Virus record (IMG/VR): IMGVR_UViG_3300020196_000050
Location: 1-54,247 of that record
Length of the DNA: 54,247 bases
Source: a virus
Strand: one strand, 5' to 3'
The notes beneath the pieces were generated by a model. That model made no database searches, was not told where the DNA came from, and was given only the letters and a program-made list of their open reading frames with translations. Below are positions 48,547-54,247 of the stretch, piece after piece; position 1 is the first letter of the stretch; each line of letters begins with the position of its first letter. The translations under genes were made by a program, and so were the position numbers.

Positions 48547-48885
48547 ATGAAAGACTACAATAAATTTATGAATGAACTTAATGTATATAAAGGTTATTCA
48601 GTTACAAGAATTAAATTTGCAATCTTTATACATAAGTTTTTTAGAACATTCACCACTAAAGGATTTGAATTCATTGCTACTTTAACTTTAATGTTGGTTT
48701 TAGTTAGACTGATTATGGGTGAGTTAACTATTGGATATATAATGTCAACCGCAGTTGTACATTTTTTATATTGGATTTTGGTTTATCCGATACTATCGAA
48801 AGTTTTTGAAAATGATTTATACAAATTATTCTCACTTCGTATTAGAATTCTTGAGGATATCTTGGAAACAAAAAAGAGGACCTAA
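48547..48885 (+). CDS. Membrane protein, 112 aa
   Basis: Two or three hydrophobic helices (GFEFIATLTLMLVLVRLIMG and IMSTAVVHFLYWILVYPIL) with charged ends. No family recognised. It ends in a terminator shared with the convergent gene at 48918. Confidence 0.65.
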   Translation: MKDYNKFMNELNVYKGYSVTRIKFAIFIHKFFRTFTTKGFEFIATLTLMLVLVRLIMGELTIGYIMSTAVVHFLYWILVYPILSKVFENDLYKLFSLRIRILEDILETKKRT

Positions 48886-48897
48886 ATCCTCTTTTTT
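48872..48897. terminator. Bidirectional terminator
   Basis: AAAAGAGGA, CCTAAA, TCCTCTTTTTT, overlapping the end of the plus-strand gene. Confidence 0.8.
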
Positions 48898-48917
48898 AAT
48901 ATTAATAGTTTTTATAA

Positions 48918-49601
48918 TTATCTACTACTTTTTTTACCTGCGTTCCAGTTGGCTACAACAAATATAATTGAGAATATTGAAATCATAAAAGTGAGAACCG
49001 ATAAAGGACCTCCATAGTTACCAACGGCACCGTCAATTAAAAAGTGCATTCTAGTTAAAAATTCACTACTTGCCCAACCAGTATTATACCCCATTGCCCC
49101 AAAACCAATAATACTAGCCGCAACACCTGAAGGAATTCCGATAAGACCCATAAATCTGGCTAACCATCTTTTACCTGTATCAGCCCAAAAACCTTCAGCC
49201 ATTTCACCACTTGGTTCTTGGTTAGCCATTTGACCTAATTTTTCAGCCTCTCTGTCGGAGATTTCTTCTGTACCTAACTCGATAGTTGACGCAATTTTAC
49301 CAAAATTAGAAACACCTGCTTTATCTTTTAAAATGTCTAAACCTTCTTGAGCTTCTTCATCATCAAACTCATCTCTAAGTTTTGAAGTTACTCTTGCCGC
49401 GATACTTTTAGCTTTATCAATTGCGGACATGATTTTTTCTTTGAAACCAAACATTTCATTTAATTCTGATTCATTTAATCTACTATATTGTCTTCTTGAA
49501 GACCTATTACCATATCTCATTTGTTCTCTTTGATTTTCAGAAATAACTCGTTTAACAATTCTCATTAAATCTGATTCTGTTAATCTTATAACTTTTTTCA
49601 T
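48918..49601 (-). CDS. Membrane protein with capsid-targeting-like N-terminus, 227 aa
   Basis: MKKVIRLTESDLMRIVKRVI then SE|N is a model shared segment; further sites at LNE|S (42-45). A soluble stretch with an acidic helix follows, then hydrophobic segments (LARFMGLIGIPSGVAASIIG, LSVLTFMISIFSIIFVVANW) and a basic end. Like 33309-33944, a processed membrane protein that could be packed in the head. A TATTTATA box lies 31 nt upstream. Confidence 0.75.
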   Translation of the reverse strand: MKKVIRLTESDLMRIVKRVISENQREQMRYGNRSSRRQYSRLNESELNEMFGFKEKIMSAIDKAKSIAARVTSKLRDEFDDEEAQEGLDILKDKAGVSNFGKIASTIELGTEEISDREAEKLGQMANQEPSGEMAEGFWADTGKRWLARFMGLIGIPSGVAASIIGFGAMGYNTGWASSEFLTRMHFLIDGAVGNYGGPLSVLTFMISIFSIIFVVANWNAGKKSSR

Positions 49602-49642
49602 TACGTTTTTGATTTTTCTTTTTTTATTTTATTATAAATATT

Positions 49643-50005
49643 TTAAATTTCGTAAAATATTTTATATTTACCCGATTTAGTCATTTTTTTGGTTATTTTA
49701 CCTGTATAGTCAGTATCAGATGCTTTATCCATAATTCGTTGCCTAATCACATCCCAATTGTTATAGTCAACAAATTCTTCAGGATTTTCTTCCATCTCAT
49801 CTTCTATTTTTAATATATTATCGATAAAATATTCTCGTGGTGGAGTGTCTTTACCTGTGGTAATTTTTTTAATACCCCTACCAGCATCTCTAAGTTTGTC
49901 ACCTAACCATCCTTCCTCTACTTCAGGTTCGGATTGAGATTCATTAACAAGTTTACGGATTAACTCCGTTAACTCACTTTCAGTAAGTCTTACTTTCTTT
50001 TTCAT
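49643..50005 (-). CDS. Small protein with capsid-targeting-like N-terminus
   Basis: 120 residues from the ATG at 50005 (MKKKVRLTESELTELIRKLV then NE|S); the upstream extension overlaps the TATTTATA box. The remainder is polar and charged (GRGIKKITTGKDTPPREYFI) with no enzyme motif. Nearly the same targeting segment as 48918-49601, suggesting duplication of the leader. Confidence 0.75.
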   Translation of the reverse strand: MKKKVRLTESELTELIRKLVNESQSEPEVEEGWLGDKLRDAGRGIKKITTGKDTPPREYFIDNILKIEDEMEENPEEFVDYNNWDVIRQRIMDKASDTDYTGKITKKMTKSGKYKIFYEI

Positions 50006-50010
50006 ATATG

Positions 50011-50018
50011 TATAAATA
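50011..50018 (-). promoter_or_regulatory. TATTTATA box, 5 nt before ATG
   Basis: Minus-strand box before the ATG at 50005. Confidence 0.5.
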
Positions 50019-50095
50019 TTCAAAAATTACATAATGGGTATTGTAATAATAAAATATTTTTCATTGTTAATGTTGTGGGAATGGAAAAAAAGTTG

Positions 50096-50103
50096 TATCT
50101 TTG
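50096..50103 (+). promoter_or_regulatory. TAnnTTTG (TATCTTTG) -7 element
   Basis: 28 nt before the ATG at 50132, with a TTG about 21 nt further upstream. The longer frame from 50075 contains the promoter, so the later start is preferred. Confidence 0.6.
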
Positions 50104-50131
50104 TCAAACAAACAATTTAAAACTATACACC

Positions 50132-50578
50132 ATGACATCTACAATCATCAACGTAACAACAGGAACAATGGCAGGAGACGTATTCTACGGAAACTTCAAT
50201 ACCGTTGTAAAAGGTAAAAAAATTTCTGTAATGGTTTCTAACCATTTGAAGGATTCCAATAAAGAATATGAGTTCCGTATTGCTGGTAAATGTAGAGCTG
50301 GTTTTATTAATATCCATGACACTAAAGGAACTGCGGAAGGTGTTATCCGTGGATACAAAAAAAACACATTAGTTAACATCCAAGTGAAAAACGAATACGG
50401 GAATTGGGTGAACGTTTACACTCTCAAAGGTGGTAAATGGAACTCAATCGACAAAGGGTTTTTGGATGTGTTGACTGTTGGAACTATGAGAGAATCTTTC
50501 CCTGACATGTGTGACATGGAACTTTGGGGTAGAATGGGAGCAAAAACTTGGGCGGACAAGGCGTTTGCACAAAATTAA
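50132..50578 (+). CDS. Unknown protein, 148 aa
   Basis: MTSTIINVTTGTMAGDVFYG, a beta-rich protein with KGKKISVMVSNHLKD and VNVYTLKGGKWNSIDKG. Higher GC and richer codon use than its neighbours, and no family I recognise. Its own promoter suggests independent, possibly strong expression. Confidence 0.75.
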   Translation: MTSTIINVTTGTMAGDVFYGNFNTVVKGKKISVMVSNHLKDSNKEYEFRIAGKCRAGFINIHDTKGTAEGVIRGYKKNTLVNIQVKNEYGNWVNVYTLKGGKWNSIDKGFLDVLTVGTMRESFPDMCDMELWGRMGAKTWADKAFAQN

Positions 50579-50589
50579 AAATATAGGTT

Positions 50590-50714
50590 GATTGGGGAAG
50601 GGTGATGCTAATGACACGAGAGTGTATATCGGTCAGTATCATCGGAGTTGGAAGATATACACCAAAGTAATGCCAATCGTAAAATCAGATGTCCACTCAA
50701 CCATCTTCTGATTT
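50590..50714 (+). ncRNA. Candidate structured RNA 1, upstream of tRNA cluster
   Basis: GATTGG (50590-50595) pairs with CCAATC (50673-50678), and a 9-bp stem GTGTATATC (50622-50630) with GATATACAC (50654-50662) lies inside. The inner loop carries CGGAGTTGGAAG, also found in the element at 51011-51104. A second hairpin, AAATCAGA/TCTGATTT, follows at 50682-50714. Not a tRNA and no long frame. Function unknown; possibly a small RNA or tRNA processing element. Confidence 0.5.
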
Positions 50715-50718
50715 CCTA

Positions 50719-50802
50719 ACTTGGGAGTGTTGAGCAACGGTTGCTTAGCTGACTGTAAATCAGTGGTCTACGACATTGGGGGTTCGAATCCCGCCCCGAG
50801 TA
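50719..50802 (+). tRNA. tRNA-Tyr (anticodon GTA)
   Basis: Acceptor ACTTGGG/CCCGAGT, anticodon loop CTGTAAA, long variable arm, T-loop TTCGAAT with one T-stem mismatch. About 84 nt, as expected for bacterial tRNA-Tyr. Confidence 0.88.
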
Positions 50803-50842
50803 CTATCAATCGTAAATCCAAGTAACCCCTTGGTAGATGTAT

Positions 50843-50915
50843 TGGTACGTAGCTCAATGGTGAGAGCACGACGCTTATATCGTCACGGTTATGGGTTCGA
50901 ATCCCATCGTACCAA
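50843..50915 (+). tRNA. tRNA-Ile (anticodon TAT)
   Basis: Acceptor TGGTACG/CGTACCA, D-arm GCTC/GAGC, anticodon loop CTTATAT, T-arm ATGGG/CCCAT. Reads AUA, a codon used heavily here. Confidence 0.85.
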
Positions 50916-50923
50916 CAATATTT

Positions 50924-51006
50924 GCCCGAGTGGAGGAATTGGTAGTCTCACTTGTCTTAGGAACAAGTGCTCTCAGAGCGTGTGGGTTAGAATCCCACCT
51001 TGGGTA
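50924..51006 (+). tRNA. tRNA-Leu (anticodon TAG)
   Basis: Acceptor GCCCGAG/CTTGGGT, anticodon stem CTTGT/ACAAG with loop CTTAGGA, variable arm CTCTCAGAG, T-arm GTGGG/CCCAC. Confidence 0.9.
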
Positions 51007-51010
51007 CAAT

Positions 51011-51104
51011 AAACACATAAACTTTGGTTCCCATACAGCGGTGAGGTGGGCTAAGTTATATACAATTTCTCGGAGCTGGAAGTAGAAAGCCAAAGAGTGT
51101 GTTT
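51011..51104 (+). ncRNA. Candidate structured RNA 2 between tRNAs
   Basis: AAACACA (51011-51017) pairs with TGTGTTT (51098-51104), CTTTGG (51022-51027) with CCAAAG (51090-51095), and TTTCT (51066-51070) with AGAAA (51084-51088) around the loop CGGAGCTGGAAGT. The loop nearly repeats that of the element at 50590. Two related structures among the tRNAs suggest a real RNA family. Confidence 0.5.
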
Positions 51105-51114
51105 AAAATAATAT

Positions 51115-51190
51115 GGTGTCGGTAGCTCAGTAGGTAGAGCAGAGGTTTGAAACACCTTGTGCCGAGCGGTTCGATTCCCTCCCACACCAC
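51115..51190 (+). tRNA. tRNA-Phe (anticodon GAA), atypical
   Basis: Anticodon stem GAGGT/ACCTT with loop TTGAAAC gives GAA. D-arm GCTC/GAGC is normal, but acceptor and T-stem contain mismatches (for instance C opposite C), so ends are uncertain and the tRNA could be degenerating or be edited. Confidence 0.65.
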
Positions 51191-51195
51191 AAAAC

Positions 51196-51271
51196 GCCTT
51201 CGTAACTCAATAGGTAGAGTACTTGATTTGTAATCAAGATGTTGCAGGTTCGATTCCTGTCAGTGGCTCCA
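51196..51271 (+). tRNA. tRNA-Thr (anticodon TGT)
   Basis: Anticodon stem CTTGA/TCAAG with loop TTTGTAA, T-arm GCAGG/CCTGT, and an encoded 3' CCA. The acceptor stem has two mismatches. Reads ACA. Confidence 0.82.
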
Positions 51272-51289
51272 ACAAACCAATATGTTTGA

Positions 51290-51318
51290 TTCCCCATCTT
51301 TATAGGTGGGGTTTTTTA
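51290..51318 (+). terminator. Terminator of tRNA cluster
   Basis: CCCCATC, short loop, GGTGGGG followed by T6. Confidence 0.85.
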
Positions 51319-51334
51319 TTTGAATAAATTTTAT

Positions 51335-51342
51335 TATATTTG
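51335..51342 (+). promoter_or_regulatory. TAnnTTTG (TATATTTG) -7 element
   Basis: 11 nt before the ATG at 51354. Confidence 0.6.
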
Positions 51343-51353
51343 TATTTGAAATT

Positions 51354-51662
51354 ATGAAATCAATAAATCAAATATTCAGAGGTAACGAACATCTAATGGA
51401 TTTGGGTCCTGTTGAAGAGTTAATTGAATACGCTCAAGAGCTTGAGGATAAAGTTGTTGAAAATACTCAGGTAATTGACCAAACTGTAATATTAAAACAG
51501 TTAATTTCCGAAATTAAACAGAGTTGTTCATCTATGATGGAAGAAGATGAAAAACATAAAAGATGGCCGAATGATTTCGAAGAAATGGATTTTAAAGATG
51601 CAATTAAAAATTTAAAAAATTATATTACCAAATATTGTTTTGATAATAAAATTAGACTATAA
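51354..51662 (+). CDS. Unknown helical protein, 102 aa
   Basis: MKSINQIFRGNEHLMDLGPV, then long helices (EYAQELEDKVVENTQ, ILKQLISEIKQSCSSMMEED). A coiled-coil-like small phage protein. Starts the operon-like run to 53467. Confidence 0.7.
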   Translation: MKSINQIFRGNEHLMDLGPVEELIEYAQELEDKVVENTQVIDQTVILKQLISEIKQSCSSMMEEDEKHKRWPNDFEEMDFKDAIKNLKNYITKYCFDNKIRL

Positions 51663-51669
51663 TCAGAAT

Positions 51670-52083
51670 ATGAAAAAGAAAAGAATATACTTGGATGACG
51701 TAAGAACACCCGTAGACAAAGAAAATTGGGTTGTTGTCCGCTCATATGATGAGTTTGTTCAGAAAATAAATTCAATCGGATTAGAAAACATTGAACTAAT
51801 TTCCTTGGACCATGATTTAGGGGACAGTGCTATGAATGAATGGTTGTACGGAGTAACTAAAAATTACACAATTAATTATGACAACATTACTGAAAAGACA
51901 GGGATGGATTGTACTAAATGGTTGGTTAATCAATGGATGGACGGTAAACCATTAGTTGATGTTGTTGTTCATTCGGCAAATGCTATCGGTAGTGCGAATA
52001 TGATGGGTTATATAAATAACTACCGTCATCTTAATCGTTTACCACAAAATTGTGTTAGAGTGCAAATTGAGCACACGGTTTAA
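51670..52083 (+). CDS. cREC-type receiver-like protein (cyclic-phosphate processing)
   Basis: 137 residues from the ATG at 51670. RIYLDDVRTPVDKENWVVVR, then ISLDHDLGDS, CTKWLVNQWMDGKP and VVVHSANAIGSANMMGYI match the predicted cyclic-phosphate-processing receiver domain of phages and bacteria. The family is thought to act on cyclic phosphate ends in RNA, by comparative genomics only. Near the metallophosphoesterase at 52593 it fits an RNA-end metabolism set. Confidence 0.8.
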   Translation: MKKKRIYLDDVRTPVDKENWVVVRSYDEFVQKINSIGLENIELISLDHDLGDSAMNEWLYGVTKNYTINYDNITEKTGMDCTKWLVNQWMDGKPLVDVVVHSANAIGSANMMGYINNYRHLNRLPQNCVRVQIEHTV

Positions 52084-52093
52084 AAAAAAATTG

Positions 52094-52101
52094 TATATTT
52101 G
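52094..52101 (+). promoter_or_regulatory. TAnnTTTG (TATATTTG) -7 element, 4 nt before ATG
   Basis: Box, TGGT, then the ATG at 52106. Confidence 0.65.
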
Positions 52102-52105
52102 TGGT

Positions 52106-52600
52106 ATGAATATTTTCTTTTTGGATTTTGATGTTAAAAAGTGTGCGGAGTATCATTGTGACAAACATGTTGTCAAGATGATATTGGAAACCGCACAACT
52201 TTTATGTTCGGCTCATCATGTTACAGGTGGGACTGCACCATATAAGTTATCACATAAAAACCACCCATGCTCAATATGGGTGAGGTCGTCATTATCCAAC
52301 TACCTTTATTTATGTGAATTAGGTTTGGCTTTAGGTGAAGAATATACATACCGTTATGGTAAAAAACATAAATCAATTGAGGTGATTGAATGGTGTTTAC
52401 AGAACAGACCGAATATTCACGATATTGATTTTACATCCCCACCATTAGCAATGGGTGATGAATTTAAACTTGGTAATGACGTTATTGGGTCATACCGAAA
52501 TTATTACAAAGGTGCCAAGTCAGAAATTGTTTCTTGGAAAAATAGAGAGGTCCCTGATTGGTTTTTACAAAAAAAAGAGTTAGATTTGCGATATGATTAA
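52106..52600 (+). CDS. Conserved-looking phage protein with HCDKHVVKM motif
   Basis: 164 residues from the ATG at 52106. NIFFLDFDVKKCAEYHCDKH and VVKMILETAQLLCSAHHV, then HKNHPCSIWVRSSLSNYLYL and EEYTYRYGKKH. I recall this family as a common hypothetical protein of large phages. Clustered Cys and His could bind metal. Function unknown. Overlaps the metallophosphoesterase start by 8 nt. Confidence 0.85.
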   Translation: MNIFFLDFDVKKCAEYHCDKHVVKMILETAQLLCSAHHVTGGTAPYKLSHKNHPCSIWVRSSLSNYLYLCELGLALGEEYTYRYGKKHKSIEVIEWCLQNRPNIHDIDFTSPPLAMGDEFKLGNDVIGSYRNYYKGAKSEIVSWKNREVPDWFLQKKELDLRYD

Positions 52601-53267
52601 AATACCTTCAAATAATAAAGGACGTTTTCCTGACGTGTGGATTTTTTCGGACCCACACTACAACCACAAAAATATTTGTCGTGGTGTAACTAATTGGAGG
52701 ACTCAAAATGGGGGAATTCCTATTGAACAAACAAGAGATTTTCTTGATTTGGATAAAATGAACGCAACTATCGTTAATAACATTAACGAGGTTGTAATGC
52801 AAGATGATATATTGATTTGTCTTGGTGATTGGTCTTTTGGTGGATTTGAATCTATTAAAGAATTTTGGGACCGAATTGTTTGTAAAAACATTCACCTTGT
52901 TCTTGGTAACCATGACCATCACATTGAAAAAAACCGTGAAGGAATTCAAGGACTGTTCAAATCAGTAGAACATTATAATACTCTTGTGGTTGGGGGGTAT
53001 ACTTTCCGTTTAATGCACTACCCAATCAGTTCTTGGGATGGTCTTAACAAAGGAATAATGCACCTACACGGTCACTGTCACCTACCTACAAATAAAAGAT
53101 TTGGGGTTGGTCAACGTATGGACGTGGGAATGGATGGTCACCCTGATTTCCGACCATATCACGTAATTCGTGAGTGTGTTCCACTTCTAAAAAGTAGACC
53201 TGTTAAATCAGAAATACGAGAAGACCACCATGTGGATGAGATTGTAAATATAGATGCAGGTCAATGA
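52593..53267 (+). CDS. Metallophosphoesterase with complete metal site
   Basis: 224 residues. IFSDPHYNHKN, CLGDWSFGGF, LVLGNHDHHIEK, MHYPISSW and LHGHCHLPTN supply the full set of ligands. About half identical to the variant at 9445-10101, which has Asn in place of the GD aspartate. Substrate unknown; the neighbouring cREC gene suggests RNA or nucleotide phosphates. Confidence 0.9.
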   Translation: MIKIPSNNKGRFPDVWIFSDPHYNHKNICRGVTNWRTQNGGIPIEQTRDFLDLDKMNATIVNNINEVVMQDDILICLGDWSFGGFESIKEFWDRIVCKNIHLVLGNHDHHIEKNREGIQGLFKSVEHYNTLVVGGYTFRLMHYPISSWDGLNKGIMHLHGHCHLPTNKRFGVGQRMDVGMDGHPDFRPYHVIRECVPLLKSRPVKSEIREDHHVDEIVNIDAGQ

Positions 53268-53467
53268 AAAAGAAGTTTAAGACTATAACAATTAATATTG
53301 AGTTGTCTAGCACTGATAATTTAGAAGAAATAACTTCTAAAATGATACAAAATTTATCAGATTGTGCGGTGAAAACTGTAAAATCAGAAAAAAAATGGTT
53401 TAGTAAAAAAGAACCAATAAAAATTAATTCAATCAGTGTTAGACAGTTCCCTTTAAATATTAATTAG
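53264..53467 (+). CDS. Small unknown protein, 67 aa
   Basis: MKKKFKTITINIELSSTDNL, then NLSDCAVKTVKSEKKWFSKK and ISVRQFPLNIN. Beta-alpha-beta-like. Overlaps the phosphoesterase stop by ATGA. Confidence 0.65.
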   Translation: MKKKFKTITINIELSSTDNLEEITSKMIQNLSDCAVKTVKSEKKWFSKKEPIKINSISVRQFPLNIN

Positions 53468-54059
53468 TTTTTGGTGGTAAAGGAGGGTCAAGTAAAAATT
53501 TCTCATTTAACCAATTCCTAAGTTCATTCTCAACAAAGTAATCAGGAACTACCTCATCATCAGGTGTTTGACTTGCAATTTCTGATATGTATTTAGCAAA
53601 TTTAACTTTGTATTTTTCATTCATTAGAGTCATTAATCCATCAGAAATAAAAAATATTTTAGATAGAGGGTCCTCAACACCAAGTTCTCCTTCAACAACA
53701 TCGAAAGATTTCATTATTGCTTTACCCCACCAAGTCTTGTAGGTTTCGGTATCCTCTAATGCAGGTCTAATTATTTTGTTAATTGCTCTTGTTATAGAAG
53801 CCGCGGCTCCTACAAGTAACAATTGTGGAATGAACCAAGGTAATAATCTTAAAGTTGCTTTATAACCACCTTCACCTAGATGAGTGAAAATTCGTTTTCT
53901 TGTTGCCGAATCAACAATAGCTTTTAATTGACCAAAAGTTATTCTACCTTGAGCTTTACAAAATTTTTCAGAATCACATATGTTCTTAATTGCTTCACCT
54001 GAAGGATTTATATCCTCAAACAAAGTAATAAATTGAGATTCTGTAATTAAAACTTTCAT
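53460..54059 (-). CDS. Protein with capsid-targeting-like N-terminus and hydrophobic segment
   Basis: 199 residues. MKVLITESQFITLFEDINPS, then GE|A, fits the shared segment. A hydrophobic stretch (LLPWFIPQLLLVGAAASITR) follows at about 70-90, then helices ending in a proline-rich tail (DPPLPPKTN). Role unknown; another candidate packaged membrane-active protein. TATTTATT box 3 nt upstream. Confidence 0.72.
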   Translation of the reverse strand: MKVLITESQFITLFEDINPSGEAIKNICDSEKFCKAQGRITFGQLKAIVDSATRKRIFTHLGEGGYKATLRLLPWFIPQLLLVGAAASITRAINKIIRPALEDTETYKTWWGKAIMKSFDVVEGELGVEDPLSKIFFISDGLMTLMNEKYKVKFAKYISEIASQTPDDEVVPDYFVENELRNWLNEKFLLDPPLPPKTN

Positions 54060-54062
54060 GAC

Positions 54063-54070
54063 AATAAATA
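54063..54070 (-). promoter_or_regulatory. TATTTATT box, 3 nt before ATG
   Basis: Minus-strand box, GTC, then the ATG at 54059. Confidence 0.55.
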
Positions 54071-54094
54071 TTTGTCAAAATCATTTTAATTTAG

Positions 54095-54102
54095 TACTTT
54101 TG
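54095..54102 (+). promoter_or_regulatory. TAnnTTTG (TACTTTTG) -7 element
   Basis: 6 nt before the ATG at 54109. Confidence 0.5.
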
Positions 54103-54108
54103 TACTGT

Positions 54109-54247
54109 ATGAAAAAACCTTGTAAAGAATGTCCCCATCTTATTCGTAATCGTCATAATGATATGATTGTGGAGTTCGGAAAAAGAACTGGAAAAAAACA
54201 CAACTGTCATATGACGGAAGGAAAAAAAGATTTGTGGAATGTAACGG
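54109..54247 (+). CDS. DUF6283-like small zinc-binding protein (copy 2), cut by window end
   Basis: Starts MKKPCKECPHLIRNRHND and is identical at the protein level to the gene at 12301 as far as the window goes (46 codons); the DNA differs only at a few, mostly synonymous, positions. Here it has its own promoter, while copy 1 is inside an operon. Confidence 0.8.
   Translation, partial: MKKPCKECPHLIRNRHNDMIVEFGKRTGKKHNCHMTEGKKDLWNVT

Noticed and set aside
1-54247. Bacterial chromosome or plasmid origin of the window
   Set aside because: No ribosomal, replication or conjugation genes; many short overlapping unknown genes on mixed strands, tRNAs and leader-processed proteins fit a large phage better, although no hallmark virion gene is present.

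Overview
The window looks like a stretch of a large double-stranded DNA phage (jumbo, probably myovirus-like) infecting a Bacteroidetes/Flavobacteria-type host. Reasons: the DNA is very AT-rich; genes are small, tightly packed and often overlap by ATGA; there are six tRNA genes; DUF3310 and other phage-type proteins are present. Many genes are preceded by the Bacteroidetes -7 promoter element TAnnTTTG instead of a Shine-Dalgarno. No capsid, portal, terminase or polymerase gene lies in the window, so the phage assignment is an inference, although a strong one.

Layout. 1-6.4 kb: two divergent unknown proteins, a eukaryote-type (GSII) glutamine synthetase, DUF3310, a DNA methyltransferase and a DUF192 protein. 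6.4-11.4 kb: Nudix hydrolase, lipoprotein, an annexin-like protein, a peptidoglycan-binding protein, a P-loop kinase plus metallophosphoesterase pair and a zinc-protease-like protein. 11.4-14.7 kb: many tiny genes, with a locally duplicated segment and an acetyltransferase interrupted by a stop codon. 14.7-20.7 kb: PEP synthase, AAA+ ATPase, lysozyme-like protein, zincin, FKBP isomerase. 20.7-30 kb: small phage genes, metallophosphoesterase, an ADP-ribosyltransferase-like protein, a second zincin, full-length DnaK, papain-like and HAD proteins, a kinase paralogue. 30-36 kb: DUF5872-like protein, GMP reductase, acyl-CoA thioesterase, a third zincin, acidic proteins, lipoprotein. 36-41.4 kb: three large proteins likely to sit inside the virion. 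41.5-47.1 kb: HNH nuclease and a glycan-modification operon. 47-54.2 kb: tRNAs, an archaemetzincin-like protease, more candidate virion proteins, two related structured RNA elements among the tRNAs, and a cREC/metallophosphoesterase group.

The most striking signal is system-level. About eighteen otherwise unrelated proteins share a short N-terminal segment (M-K-K-[IV]-x-[IL]-T-[EN]-x-[QE], then an amphipathic helix) that often ends at [LI]-x-E followed by A, G or S. That is the cleavage rule of the T4 gp21 prohead protease, and the segment resembles the T4 capsid-targeting sequence. The attached domains are a lysozyme-like domain, peptidoglycan-binding domains, several HExxH proteases, an ART-fold enzyme, an annexin-like repeat and membrane segments, which suggests a cargo packed into the head and delivered at infection. 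Many of these genes share an 8-bp element TATTTATW only 3-4 nt from the ATG, whereas metabolic and nucleic-acid genes tend to carry TAnnTTTG, often exactly 4 nt from the ATG. This implies two expression classes, both probably nearly leaderless.

The rest looks like host take-over equipment: nitrogen, carbon and purine metabolism (GSII, PEP synthase, GMP reductase, thioesterase), chaperones (DnaK, FKBP), nucleotide and RNA-end enzymes (Nudix, kinases, metallophosphoesterases, cREC) and tRNAs for AT-rich codons. All functions come from motif recognition by eye; no database search was run.
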